Origin: Lineus longissimus
Lineage: Eukaryota; Nemertea; Pilidiophora; Heteronemertea; Lineidae
Direction of reading: 5' to 3'
DNA: 64,000 nt
NCBI RefSeq assembly: GCF_910592395.1
Contig: NC_088321.1
Span: 15,936,001-16,000,000, forward strand
Below the pieces are notes generated by a model. It was not told the origin of the DNA. It did no database searches and saw only the letters and a list, made by a program, of their open reading frames with translations. Of the stretch, positions 47,856-60,100 are shown piece by piece (the first letter of the stretch is position 1; every line of letters begins with the position of its first letter). A program made the position numbers and the translations under genes.

Positions 47856-48077
47856 TCATAAAGGGGGACTATAGGCAGGAGCAGAGGGGCTAATTTGGCC
47901 ATCTTCAAGTGACTAATATACACAGTAAGGACACTGGGTCATGTCAGATTCAGCACTAAATATATTCCTCGCGCAAGCGTGAATCATTTTGACCTATTAT
48001 GAGATGAGAGAGACCCCTATTGGCGACTTTGTGTAACTTTATCTTGCCTGCCAAATTCTGCCTATATTGTCCCTTTA
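47856..48077. mobile_element. MITE-like element with AAAGGG(A/G)ACTATAGGCAG ends
   Basis: About 220 bp: the left end AAAGGGGGACTATAGGCAGG pairs with the reverse complement of the right end, TTAAAGGGACAATATAGGCA. It contains CCCTATTGGCGACTTTG, also found reversed near 11970 and alone near 52145, showing a dispersed family. The right side is TTAA; the left TTAA is degraded. Confidence 0.6.
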
Positions 48078-49340
48078 AATCTCAGTAACCCCTTTTAAAT
48101 TCACACTAATTTTTTTAAATAACACCTTTGGACATCCGATGCTGAGTACATTGCACGCACAATGCACAGGGCAATGCACATGGACCACAGACACTGAGTC
48201 TGAGACAATGTATTCCGCTATCACGCCAATGATTTTTTTTGTCCGCTTTTCAATCAAAAAACGCCCAAACTATTCATAAAAATCTAGTTCACCAGACGTA
48301 GAAATACGCATAAAACACAAATATCTGAGCCAGGCATCTTGACCGAGATGCTGGACCTTCCAATCGGCATTTTTTGGAGGAGATGATTCTGATGAACGCA
48401 CATTTCAACAAATTTTTCCATTTTTTGCACACCTGCACAAAAATCATGAAATACTGCATCAAAAGTGAAGGAAACGGATCAAAATCTATGTATGTTTGAG
48501 CTATGATATCTTATCTATCAACTTACCGCCCAAAAAAGTCTTTTCTTGCGGAAAGAAACGTAAAATAAAGTTTTTTGTCGAGAAATTTTGAAACACCCGC
48601 CGAATGAATTGACCGCGTGGCAGACGATTGTTAGATTACGTCATCGTCAATCGTCCTCTGCACGCACAAACCTGATCACACAGATATTTTCTACACGCTA
48701 CCAAAATAGTGCGCATAAAACCGCTCAAAATCACTTTGTTTTAGGAGGAATTTTTCAAACAAAGACTTGAAATGCAATACAACAATCTTTTTTGGACCCT
48801 ACAATAAGTCTCGTAGTTTGGTGGATGAGGGAATTCACCACTCAGATTGCAATGGCGGCAAATTGAAGCAGGCGCGGAATGACGTAGTCCAGGTAACCTC
48901 ATCCCTATCTGCCGCGCAGCGGAGGGTCGAGCAGGCCTCGTTGATTTATCCCAGGCGAGCCATACATTTTCAGTGCATAGAGTGGATGCACTGTCAATAC
49001 CGAGAGCTCCGGTATTCCTGGTTCACTCGGTTCGAGGTTACCCATCTTTGACGGGACACCGGAATGGCGCCACAAAATGTAGTTCCGGTATGGAGGTTGC
49101 GTTGGGTTGAGCTAAAATGTGGATTCAGAAAACTAATTGTGCTTTTGTCCTTAAACAAGCCGCTCTCCTGCAATCGAAATGATATAAGTGAGATCAGGCG
49201 GAGATATGAAAAAATTGGGGTACCTACAGCGGTCATAAAAAATCCGTGCAAGTTAGAATCCCGGTCATGGAATGAACTCGGTGCCGTTTTCAGTGGGGGA
49301 CAGTCGGTTTGGTTGTGACATCCCCGGCACTGTCCTTTCT
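48078..49340. other. Intergenic; nothing supported
   Basis: No splice-supported coding sequence and no clear repeat. Open frames on both strands overlap one another and lack family signal. Confidence 0.4.
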
Positions 49341-49361
49341 TCGAGGTTTAACTGCAGCGAC

Positions 49362-49500
49362 TCCCCCCCCCCCCCGTAAAATCCTCGACCATTTAACGGC
49401 ATGCATTGATTTGGGGCATGAGAATGATCTTTAGCCCAAACCGCATGCCCGCCCCCCCCCCCCCCCCCAACTACCACCACCACCACCACCATCACCATTG
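49362..49500. repeat. Poly-C tracts and (ACC)n microsatellite
   Basis: Two C homopolymers, near 49364-49376 and 49451-49468, are followed by an ACC/ATC triplet run. Confidence 0.9.
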
Positions 49501-50189
49501 GGCACCGATGAGCGTCTAGGACAATCAGACTTCGTACTTTGTCGTCCGTAGCTCTCTGCGTAAGGATTGCGCCGGCGAAACCTGCCTATTTTCTAGAATG
49601 AGCTGAGAAACCGAAAGGACTGTTGTTTTGATTCTGACCAAAGGACAACAACAGCAGTTCCATAGGTGGTAATTTAAAGGGTTAACCGTTTATTTACCGT
49701 ACAATAGGATGGGCTAATTGCCACTTGATGTAGAGATCAGGATTGTAACGATGCTGACACGGCATTGTATTATTTATAATTATGTTACCAACTACCATAC
49801 ACAGCGTAGCTCTAGTTTCATTGGTATCAGACCGTTTATAAACATTCAGAAAGAATCACTTGGTCGTTTCCGGATGCCTTTTAATGATTGATATGGAAAG
49901 ATAGGCGACATCATGTTGTCCGATGGTAATGACTTCGTGTTCCGCTCGCTCGTGTCAATGTCATAGTAATTTATTAAGCGGTCTTACATTGGTGAAGCTG
50001 GAGTAACATCATTCAACATCGGCTACATTTTATTATCGTGGCTCAGTTGTGGATCTCAGAGCAACAGGATTCTTTGCGGTCACTGACAAGTTGTTCCACT
50101 TGTGGACAATAACGCAACTACGCGCATTCGTCTACAAGGTAGGTTGTGACTTTGTCTTGCGTTTCGTTGTGAGATGTGGAATCCTCTTT

Positions 50190-50790
50190 GTCTGTATCGT
50201 ACGCACTCAAACTTAAATCCCACACCAGGTTGTCCATTTTATAAATCACAGTTGGCTGTATAGACAGGATAAACCAGAGTCTTTTATACAAAAACTTTGG
50301 ATAAACTAAAGTCCGCATACTCGATTCAAAAAGAATCGACTCGAACTTTAGTGCAAATCCACCATTGCAACATTACATCATTGGCGCTAAAAACTATTTC
50401 CTATGACCTTGGTGACCTTGATTCAAATAACATTTTCAAGAAGGCAATTCAAATATTAAAATCAGCTACAAACATTATCTATAATATCACTGAGCTATAT
50501 AAATAAGGTGAATTGTGAAAAATCGGTGCAACTTTCGAAATATACGATTACTTGGAACTATTTCAGCCAATCACTCTGCCACCTGCGCGACCTAGTCACA
50601 ATTTTTGCGCGTTTTCAATATGGCGTCGACCGATATGGTACCAGAGGGATATCGCCTAGCAGAATGAGAAGTGAAGAAAACTTATTCTCCTTCGTGGAAG
50701 CTTGGTGGCTCAGTGGTTTAGAGTGCTAGACTTTCAGCATGATTGTCACTGGTTCGACTCCCTGTGAGTGCGCTATTATCCTTCTCTTTT
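50190..50790. repeat. Diverged single relative of the 932-bp array unit
   Basis: Aligns by eye with the array unit over the block AATCCCACACC to GAGCTATATAAATA and on through YY1-like ATGGCG to a tRNA-like segment. The tRNA-like part (about 50695-50765) has a textbook A box, TGGCTCAGTGG, and B box GGTTCGACTCC. It is about 80-85% identical in the best block (20 differences over about 131 nt, no indel). Confidence 0.65.
50703..50762 (+). repeat. tRNA-derived (SINE-head-like) segment with strong A and B boxes
   Basis: A box TGGCTCAGTGG and B box GGTTCGACTCC are correctly ordered and about 45 bp apart; the D stem GCTC/GAGT and anticodon stem TGCT/AGCA can form. The acceptor stem does not pair and the T stem is poor, so it is not a working tRNA gene. 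Confidence 0.5.
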
Positions 50791-51368
50791 TTTTCTTCAT
50801 ATCCTCTTATTTATTCATGTATATTTGCCTTTGCACATATTATCATCACCATCATTATCATTATCATCATGTTTGGGAAGCCTTCAAGTTCCTTTTATCC
50901 ATTATCAGCAGGACTCATTCACCAAAAACTTAATCAAGTCACTATGACATGGCCCCGTTGATTTAGTCATTGTTTGCGTTGTGATATCCTGCGCGTGTTG
51001 GACTACATTCTTTCTTTAAATATTGAACCGCCTACACCAGAGTCCTTACCGGTATTTCGATAAGGCCTAGCAGGCAATCATCATGATAAAATCAATTAAA
51101 TTATCAATTAAATCAATCACCGGCTGCACACCTGTCAGTTTCCCGTGGTTATCGGCACTAAAAGGCCTGGTTGCCATGGAAACGTTTGTGGTCACAGCAA
51201 TTAGATGGTTAAGTTCAAATATGCACTTGATCTCGACAAAAGGCTGCATTTGTTTGAGAAATCGTTCTTAATCTATTTTACAAAGCCGCCGGATATGGCT
51301 CCAATGCCATTGTAGTTGCACCGTCGTAACGTTCCACAAACTACAGTGCAACCTCTCTATTGGGGACA

Positions 51369-51545
51369 CCAATGGGACTCGGCGGACACCAATGGGACTG
51401 GGCGGACACCAATGGGACAGGGTGGACGCCAATGGGACTGGGCGGACACCAATGGGACTGGGCGGAACCAATGGGACAGGGTGGACGCCAATGGGACTGG
51501 GCGGACACCAATGGGACTGGGCGGACACCAATGGGACTGGGCGTT
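51369..51545. repeat. 20-bp minisatellite, 9 copies
   Basis: Units of GGACACCAATGGGACTGGGC at 19-20 bp spacing (AATGGG at 51371, 51391, 51411, 51431, 51451, 51470, 51490, 51510, 51530). Twenty is not a multiple of three, so all frames read the same repeating peptides on both strands; none is a gene. Confidence 0.93.
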
Positions 51546-51644
51546 GGTGTCCGTGTATATTGTATCATAATATTTCCGCTTGACATCGAGGTGAGGACAT
51601 TCTCGTCTTGTCTCTCCCAGTCATTAAAGGACTGGTAACACAAA

Positions 51645-51700
51645 GCTAAAGGAAGTCAACAATGCGCCCATGCGGCAACGGGCAGCCAATTCAACATCTA
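51645..51700 (+). pseudogene. Decayed copy of the 51740-51862 exon
   Basis: GCTAAAGGAAGTCAACAATG followed by CGGCAACGGGCAGCCA resembles the real exon (GTTGAAGGAGGACTTCAATG, then GGCAACGGGCCGCCAG), with small indels that break the frame. Confidence 0.45.
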
Positions 51701-51739
51701 TCTCTCCCTTTAATGAGCTGCATTGTTTATATTTTACAG

Positions 51740-51862
51740 AGACTCAGACTTAGACTAGCGCCGCGATGAGCAGGCTTAACGGACGGACTGAGAAGACGAA
51801 GTTGAAGGAGGACTTCAATGCCCCAATGGGTGGCAACGGGCCGCCAGAACAGTTCGAGGAAG
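51740..51862 (+). CDS. Possible first coding exon of an unrecognised gene
   Basis: Acceptor TATTTTACAG before 51740, ATG at 51766 and strong donor GTAAGG after 51862. It encodes MSRLNGRTEKTKLKEDFNAP followed by a Gly/Pro-rich end, 32 codons plus one base (phase 1). The short leader before the ATG implies a 5' noncoding exon upstream. I do not recognise the protein. No further exon is visible: the 932-bp array fills the rest of the window, so it would lie in the first intron if the gene is real. Confidence 0.42.
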
Positions 51863-51887
51863 GTAAGGGTCACTAGGCAGAGACATT

Positions 51888-52016
51888 AGGGAGTTTTCGC
51901 AATGCCCCCGAAACGTCAACACAAACGCCTATCCAAGTTTTCAACTTCCTAATCACGATCCCGAACAATCTGATAGGCGTTCGCAATGGCGTTTCGGGGG
52001 TTTGCGAAAACTCCCT
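51888..52016. mobile_element. 129-bp MITE with 3-bp target duplication
   Basis: Inverted ends AGGGAGTTTTCGCAA (left, and right as reverse complement), continuing to CCCCGAAACG on both sides. Flanks are ATT at 51885-51887 and 52017-52019. A 3-bp duplication and GGG-rich ends fit PIF/Harbinger-type MITEs; the assignment is inference. It sits just after the putative exon's donor. Confidence 0.75.
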
Positions 52017-52760
52017 ATTAAAGCGTTCGCGTGTACGTGTCTGTCGGTAGTTCGGTTACCGAGTTGTTTTTGTACCGACCAATGAGTAATACAATGTATG
52101 ATTCAACGGTGAATAACCGTAAAAACAACTGAGAAATAGGAGAAACCCCTATTGGCGACTTTGAGTAACTCTTGGCCGCTGCCAATGGCTCCCATTTGAT
52201 ATGTTTAGCTGTGAGAGATTCGATTATACCTTTTTTCTGAATCACAGAATTGATGAGCCAACAACGAGTTATAACAGATGGAGTTAGGTATCGGACAGTG
52301 GCCATAGGTGAGGCATCTTCTAATATCAGAGTCAGTCGCATGCTCCTCTCCTCGCACGCGTCTGTCATTAGTACCGAGTGCGGCATTGAAGTTCAGGATA
52401 TAGGCGAGGGGATGATTCGGTTTTTATCGATCAAAGCCCACGAAACACTAACGCGATGGTCTGTCCCTTTGTTTGACGTCCTGATCACTATTTCAGACAA
52501 TAGAATATGTCATCACAAAATTAGCACCAGAGGTAACACTGAGGCAAGATTAGCTTATATTATCGATGATGCAGTGTTAACCAGAAAAAAGATTAAATCG
52601 AACGAGTGATGTAAGACTAATGACACGATTTTCTTCGATCAACTTTGCCTTAAATCAGTCACGCTGGCGACTCTATCGCGCATCAGCTGCCTTGGTGGCT
52701 GCACAGAGTGTGAAGTGTAGTCCGTAGTTGGTTCTGCTACATACTGTTGCATCCATCAAT
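52017..52760. other. Between MITE and array; no feature supported
   Basis: Contains a fragment of the CTATTGGCGACTTTG element near 52145. A 119-codon open frame at 52250-52609 has no family signal. Confidence 0.35.
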
Positions 52761-53207
52761 ATCACCCTCTTGGTTACATAGATCCCAAACCAAATTTATC
52801 CCTTTCAATCACAGTGAGCTCTTTGAATAAGATAAACTAAAGATGCAGACTCGATTCCAAGAGAATAAACCTGTGAATCAACTCGAACTTTGAAACGAAT
52901 CCGCCATATTGCTGACATCATTGGCGCCAAAGACTATTTCTTTTGACCCTGATGACCTCGCTTCTAAAAACATTTTTGAGAAAGCCATTCAAACATTAAA
53001 AACAACTACGAACATTATCTATTATATCACCGAGCTATATAAATACGACATATCAAGAAAAATCGGTCGCAATATCGAGTTTTACGGTTAGCTTGGAACT
53101 CTTTGTACCCAATTACCCTTCCGCCAGCGTGACCTCGTCACAATCATGGCGCTTCTTCAATTTGGCGACGACTTGACCAACGAAAATCCCAGACTACCGT
53201 TAAAGCC

Positions 53208-53284
53208 TTGATGGCTTCGGCGGTTAGACGGTTGCACTGTGGATTGGATGGTCACGAGTTCGAACCCAGGCGAATCTATTTTTT
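53208..53284 (+). repeat. tRNA-like Pol III module in each 932-bp unit (first copy)
   Basis: A-box-like TGGCTTCGGCGG (53212-53223) and B-box GAGTTCGAACC (53256-53266) are 44 bp apart; T6 (53279-53284), a Pol III terminator, follows 12 bp after the B box. Repeats at +932 to 63464; the fifth copy has A for G in the A box. GCCT/AGGC could pair as a partial acceptor stem, but the T stem is poor, so a degenerate tRNA-derived module is more likely than a tRNA gene. Confidence 0.5.
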
Positions 53285-53666
53285 CGAGATTTTTTTAAAA
53301 ATGTTCTGGTTATTATTCATTCATGTACGTTTATCAGGCACGGATCCAAGCGGTTGCACCAGATGCACGGCTCCTAATTGATGTAAACGTTTTAATTTAC
53401 CACTCATGAAATTTTGGAACACACCTATCCAGGAATTTTGATGAGAAATTCAGAGCACGCTCCCTCCAGTTCCAGTTCCTAGATTCGCCGGCCCTCTTAA
53501 AGCATCATCTTATACCTTTATGAATATTATCACGAAGAAAACCCCTTCACCCGAACTTTTCAAGCTGAAGTACACACTGATTTAGGTGTTCGAGCACTCC
53601 AGAGAATGGTTTGACAAGTCGGCGCTAAATTCATCATCAGTGATGAGCATTTAGTTTGTAACTACA

Positions 53667-54143
53667 GTGATGAGCAGGCGGATAGATTCAAATTACATAT
53701 CATCGTTCTGGTCACCTAAATCCCACACCCAAAACTGTCCCTTCAAATCACGTGCACTTAGCTATATGAATACGACTGCCGTGTGCTTGCGCACTTCCGA
53801 CTCCAAAAGAATCGACTCGAATCTTAATTCAAATTCGCCATTGCTGACAACATTGGCGCCAAAGACTATTTCTTTTGACCCTGATGACCTCGCTTCTAAA
53901 AACATTTTTGAGAAAGCCATTCAAACATTAAAAACAACTACGAACATTATCTATTATATCACCGAGCTATATAAATACGACATATCAAGAAAAATCGGTC
54001 GCAATATCGAGTTATACGGTAAGCTTGGAACTCTTTGTACCCAATTACCCTTCCGCCAGCGTGACCTCGTCACAATCATGGCGCTTCTTCAATTTGGCGA
54101 CGACTTGACCAACGAAAATCCCAGACTACCGTTAAAGCCTTGA
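53667..54143 (+). other. Open frame in 932-bp unit (first of 10; 118 codons in most copies)
   Basis: From the GTGATGAGCAGGCGG landmark, a frame of 118 codons is open in every full unit (54599, 55531, 56463, 57395, 58327, 59259, 60191, within 61042, 62055, 62987). In the first, a one-base difference in the stop (AAG for TAG) extends it to 158 codons. It contains SFDPDDLASKNIFEKAIQTL and ends in KIGRNIELYG. No known family. It starts only with GTG, so translation is doubtful. A related frame exists in the diverged relative near 50390. Confidence 0.3.
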
Positions 54144-57100
54144 TGGCTTCGGCGGTTAGACGGTTGCACTGTGGATTGGATGGTCACGAGTTCGAACCCA
54201 GGCGAATCTATTTTTTCGAGATTTTTTTAAAAATGTTCTGCATATTATTCATTCATGTACGTTTATCAGGCACGGATTCAAGCGGGTGCACCAGATGCAC
54301 GGCTCCTAATTGATGTAAACGTTTTAATTTACCACTCATGAAATTTTGGAACACACCTATCCAGGAATTTTGATGAGAAGTTCAGAGCACGCTCCCTCCA
54401 GTTCCAGTTCCTAGATTCGCCGGCCCTCTTATAGCATCATCTTATACCTTTATGAATATTATCACGAAGAAAACCCCTTCACCCGAACTTTTCAAGCTGA
54501 AGTACACACTGATTTAGGTGTTCGAGCACTCCAGAGAATGGTTTGACAAGTCGGCGCTAAATTCATCATCAGTGATGAGCATTTAGTTTTTAACTACAGT
54601 GATGAGCAGGCGGATAGATTCAAATTACATATCATCTTTCTGGTCACCTAAATCCCACACCCAAAACTGTCCCTTCAAATCACGTGCACTTAGCTATATG
54701 AATACGACTGCCGTGTGCTTGCGCACTTCCGACTCCAAAAGAATCGACTCGAATCTTAATTCAAATTCGCCATTGCTGACAACATTGGCGCCAAAGACTA
54801 TTTCTTTTGACCCTGATGACCTCGCTTCTAAAAACATTTTTGAGAAAGCCATTCAAACATTAAAAACAACTACGAACATTATCTATTATATCACCGAGCT
54901 ATATAAATACGACATATCAAGAAAAATCGGTCGCAATATCGAGTTATACGGTTAGCTTGGAACTCTTTGTACCCAATTACCCTTCCGCCAGCGTGACCTC
55001 GTCACAATCATGGCGCTTCTTCAATTTGGCGACGACTTGACCAACGAAAATCCCAGACTACCGTTAAAGCCTTGATGGCTTCGGCGGTTAGACGGTTGCA
55101 CTGTGGATTGGATGGTCACGAGTTCGAACCCAGGCGAATCTATTTTTTCGAGATTTTTTAAAAAATGTTCTGGTTATTATTCATTCATGTACGTTTATCA
55201 GGCACGGATCCAAGCGGGTGCACCAGATGCACGGCTCCTAATTGATGTAAACGTTTTAATTTACCACTCATGAAATTTTGGAACACACCTATCCAGGAAT
55301 TTTGATGAGAAGTTCAGAGCACGCTCCCTCCAGTTCCAGTTCCTAGATTCGCCGGCCCTCTTATAGCATCATCTTATACCTTTATGAATATTATCACGAA
55401 GAAAACCCCTTCACCCGAACTTTTCAAGCTGAAGTACACACTGATTTAGGTGTTCGAGCACTCCAGAGAATGGTTTGACAAGTCGGCGCTAAATTCATCA
55501 TCAGTGATGAGCATTTAGTTTGTAACTACAGTGATGAGCAGGCGGATAGATTCAAATTACATATCATCTTTCTGGTCACCTAAATCCCACACCCAAAACT
55601 GTCCCTTCAAATCACGTGCACTTAGCTATATGAATACGACTGCCGTGTGCTTGCGCACTTCCGACTCCAAAAGAATCGACTCGAATCTTAATTCAAATTC
55701 GCCATTGCTGACAACATTGGCGCCAAAGACTATTTCTTTTGACCCTGATGACCTCGCTTCTAAAAACATTTTTGAGAAAGCCACTCAAACATTAAAAACA
55801 ACTACGAACATTATCTATTATATCACCGAGCTATATAAATACGACATATCAAGAAAAATCGGTCGCAATATCGAGTTATACGGTTAGCTTGGAACTCTTT
55901 GCACCCAATTACCCTTCCGCCAGCGTGACCTCGTCACAATCATGGCGCTTCTTCAATTTGGCGACGACTTGACCAACGAAAATCCCAGACTACCGTTAAA
56001 GCCTTGATGGCTTCGGCGGTTAGACGGTTGCACTGTGGATTGGATGGTCACGAGTTCGAACCCAGGCGAATCTATTTTTTCGAGATTTTTTAAAAAATGT
56101 TCTGGTTATTATTCATTCATGTACGTTTATCAGGCGCGGATCCAAGCGGGTGCACCAGATGCACGGCTCCTAATTGATGTAAACGTTTTAATTTACCACT
56201 CATGAAATTTTGGAACACACCTATCCAGGAATTTTGATGAGAAGTTCAGAGCACGCTCCCTCCAGTTCCAGTTCCTAGATTCGCCGGCCCTCTTATAGCA
56301 TCATCTTATACCTTTATGAATATTATCACGAAGAAAACCCCTTCACCCGAACTTTTCAAGCTGAAGTACACACTGCTTTAGGTGTTCGAGCACTCCAGAG
56401 AATGGTTTGACAAGTCAGCGCTAAATTCATCATCAGTGATGAGCATTTAGTTTGTAACTACAGTGATGAGCAGGCGGATAGATTCAAATTACATATCATC
56501 TTTCTGGTCACCTAAATCCCACACCCAAAACTGTCCCTTCAAATCACGTGCACTTAGCTATATGAATACGACTGCCGTGTGCTTGCGCACGTCCGACTCC
56601 AAAAGAATCGACTCGAATCTTAATTCAAATTCGCCATTGCTGACAACATTGGCGCCAAAGACTATTTCTTTTGACCCTGATGACCTCGCTTCTAAAAACA
56701 TTTTTGAGAAAGCCATTCAAACATTAAAAACAACTACGAACATTATCTATTATATCACCGAGCTATATAAATACGACTTATCAGGAAAAATCGGTCGCAA
56801 TATCGAGTTATACGGTTAGCTTGGAACTCTTTGTACCCAATTACCCTTCCGCCAGCGTGACCTCGTCACAATCATGGCGCATCTTCAATTTGGCGACGAC
56901 TTGACCAACGAAAATCCCAGACTACCGTTAAAGCCTTGATAGCTTCGGCGGTTAGACGGTTGCACTGTGGATTGGATGGTCACGAGTTCGAACCCAGGCG
57001 AATCTATTTTTTCGAGATTTTTTAAAAAATGTTCTGGATATTATTCATTCATGTACGTTTATCAGGCACGGATCCAAGCGGGTGCACCAGATGCACGGCT

Positions 57101-60100
57101 CCTAATTGATGTAAACGTTTTAATTTACCACTCATGAAATTTTGGAACACACCTATCCAGGAATTTTGATGAGAAGTTCAGAGCACGCTCCCTCCAGTTC
57201 CAGTTCCTAGATTCGCCGGCCCTCTTATAGCATCATCTTATACCTTTATGAATATTATCACGAAGAAAACCCCTTCACCCGAACTTTTCAAGCTGAAGTA
57301 CACACTGATTTAGGTGTTCGAGCACTCCAGAGAATGGTTTGACAAGTCGGCGCTAAATTCATCATCAGTGATGAGCATTTAGTTTGTAACTACAGTGATG
57401 GGCAGGCGGATAGATTCAAATTACATATCATCTTTCTGGTCACCTAAATCCCACACCCAAAACCGTCCCTTCAAATCACGTGCACTTAGCTATATGAATA
57501 CGACTGCCGTGTGCTTGCGCACTTCCGACTCCAAAAGAATCGACTCGAATCTTAATTCAAATTCGCCATTGCTGACAACATTGGCGCCAAAGACTATTTC
57601 TTTTGACCCTGATGACCTCGCTTCTAAAAACATTTTTGAGAAAGCCATTCAAACATTAAAAACAACTACGAACATTATCTATTATATCACCGAGCTATAT
57701 AAATACGACATATCAAGAAAAATCGGTCGCAATATCGAGTTATACGGTTAGCTTGGAACTCTTTGCACCCAATTACCCTTCCGCCAGCGTGACCTCGTCA
57801 CAATCATGGCGCTTCTTCAATTTGGCGACGACTTGACCAACGAAAATCCCAGACTACCGTTAAAGCCTTGATGGCTTCGGCGGTTAGACGGTTGCACTGT
57901 GGATTGGATGGTCACGAGTTCGAACCCAGGCGAATCTATTTTTTCGAGATTTTTTAAAAAATGTTCTGGATATTATTCATTCATGTACGTTTATCAGGCA
58001 CGGATCCAAGCGGGTGCACCAGATGCACGGCTCCTAATTGATGTAAACGCTTTAATTTACCACTCATGAAATTTTGGAACACACCTATCCAGGAATTTTG
58101 ATGAGAAGTTCAGAGCACGCTCCCTCCAGTTCCAGTTCCTAGATTCGCCGGCCCTCTTATAGCATCATCTTATACCTTTATGAATATTATCACGAAGAAA
58201 ACCCCTTCACCCGAACTTTTCAAGCTAAAGTACACACTGATTTAGGTGTTCGAGCACTCCAGAGAATGGTTTGACAAGTCGGCGCTAAATTCATCATCAG
58301 TGATGAGCATTTAGTTTGTAACTACAGTGATGAGCAGGCGGATAGATTCAAATTACATATCATCTTTCTGGTCACCTAAATCCCACACCCAAAACTGTCC
58401 CTTCAAATCACGTGCACTTAGCTATATGAATACGACTGCCGTGTGCTTGCGCACTTCCGACTCCAAAAGAATCGACTCGAATCTTAATTCAAATTCGCCA
58501 TTGCTGACAACATTGGCGCCAAAGACTATTTCTTTTGACCCTGATGACCTCGCTTCTAAAAACATTTTTGAGAAAGCCATTCAAACATTAAAAACAACTA
58601 CGAACATTATCTATTATATCACCGAGCTATATAAATACGACATATCAAGAAAAATCGGTCGCAATATCGAGTTATACGGTTAGCTTGGAACTCTTTGCAC
58701 CCAATTACCCTTCCGCCAGCGTGACCTCGTCACAATCATGGCGCTTCTTCAATTTGGCGACGACTTGACCAACGAAAATCCCAGACTACCGTTAAAGCCT
58801 TGATGGCTTCGGCGGTTAGACGGTTGCACTGTGGATTGGATGGTCACGAGTTCGAACCCAGGCGAATCTATTTTTTCGAGATTTTTTAAAAAATGTTCTG
58901 GTTATTATTCATTCATGTACGTTTATCAGGCGCGGATCCAAGCGGGTGCACCAGATGCACGGCTCCTAATTGATGTAAACGTTTTAATTTACCACTCATG
59001 AAATTTTGGAACACACCTATCCAGGAATTTTGATGAGAAGTTCAGAGCACGCTCCCTCCAGTTCCAGTTCCTAGATTCGCCGGCCCTCTTATAGCATCAT
59101 CTTATACCTTTATGAATATTATCACGAAGAAAACCCCTTCACCCGAACTTTTCAAGCTGAAGTACACACTGATTTAGGTGTTCGAGCACTCCAGAGAATG
59201 GTTTGACAAGTCGGCGCTAAATTCATCATCAGTGATGAGCATTTAGTTTGTAACTACAGTGATGAGCAGGCGGATAGATTCAAATTACATATCATCTTTC
59301 TGGTCACCTAAATCCCACACCCAAAACTGTCCCTTCAAATCACGTGCACTTAGCTATATGAATACGACTGCCGTGTGCTTGCGCACTTCCGACTCCAAAA
59401 GAATCGACTCGAATCTTAATTCAAATTCGCCATTGCTGACAACATTGGCGCCAAAGACTATTTCTTTTGACCCTGATGACCTCGCTTCTAAAAACATTTT
59501 TGAGAAAGCCATTCAAACATTAAAAACAACTACGAACATTATCTATTATATCACCGAGCTATATAAATACGACATATCAAGAAAAATCGGTCGCAATATC
59601 GAGTTATACGGTTAGCTTGGAACTCTTTGCACCCAATTACCCTTCCGCCAGCGTGACCTCGTCACAATCATGGCGCTTCTTCAATTTGGCGACGACTTGA
59701 CCAACGAAAATCCCAGACTACCGTTAAAGCCTTGATGGCTTCGGCGGTTAGACGGTTGCACTGTGGATTGGATGGTCACGAGTTCGAACCCAGGCGAATC
59801 TATTTTTTCGAGATTTTTTAAAAAATGTTCTGGTTATTATTCATTCATGTACGTTTATCAGGCGCGGATCCAAGCGGGTGCACCAGATGCACGGCTCCTA
59901 ATTGATGTAAACGTTTTAATTTACCACTCATGAAATTTTGGAACACACCTATCCAGGAATTTTGATGAGAAGTTCAGAGCACGCTCCCTCCAGTTCCAGT
60001 TCCTAGATTCGCCGGCCCTCTTATAGCATCATCTTATACCTTTATGAATATTATCACGAAGAAAACCCCTTCACCCGAACTTTTCAAGCTGAAGTACACA

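Noticed and set aside
51268-51643. Five overlapping repetitive open frames on both strands
   Set aside because: By-products of a 20-bp minisatellite that reads the same in all frames.
53208-53284. Functional tRNA genes, one per 932-bp unit
   Set aside because: A and B boxes and a terminator are present, but the T stem does not pair and the acceptor stem is only four pairs; treated as a tRNA-derived module.
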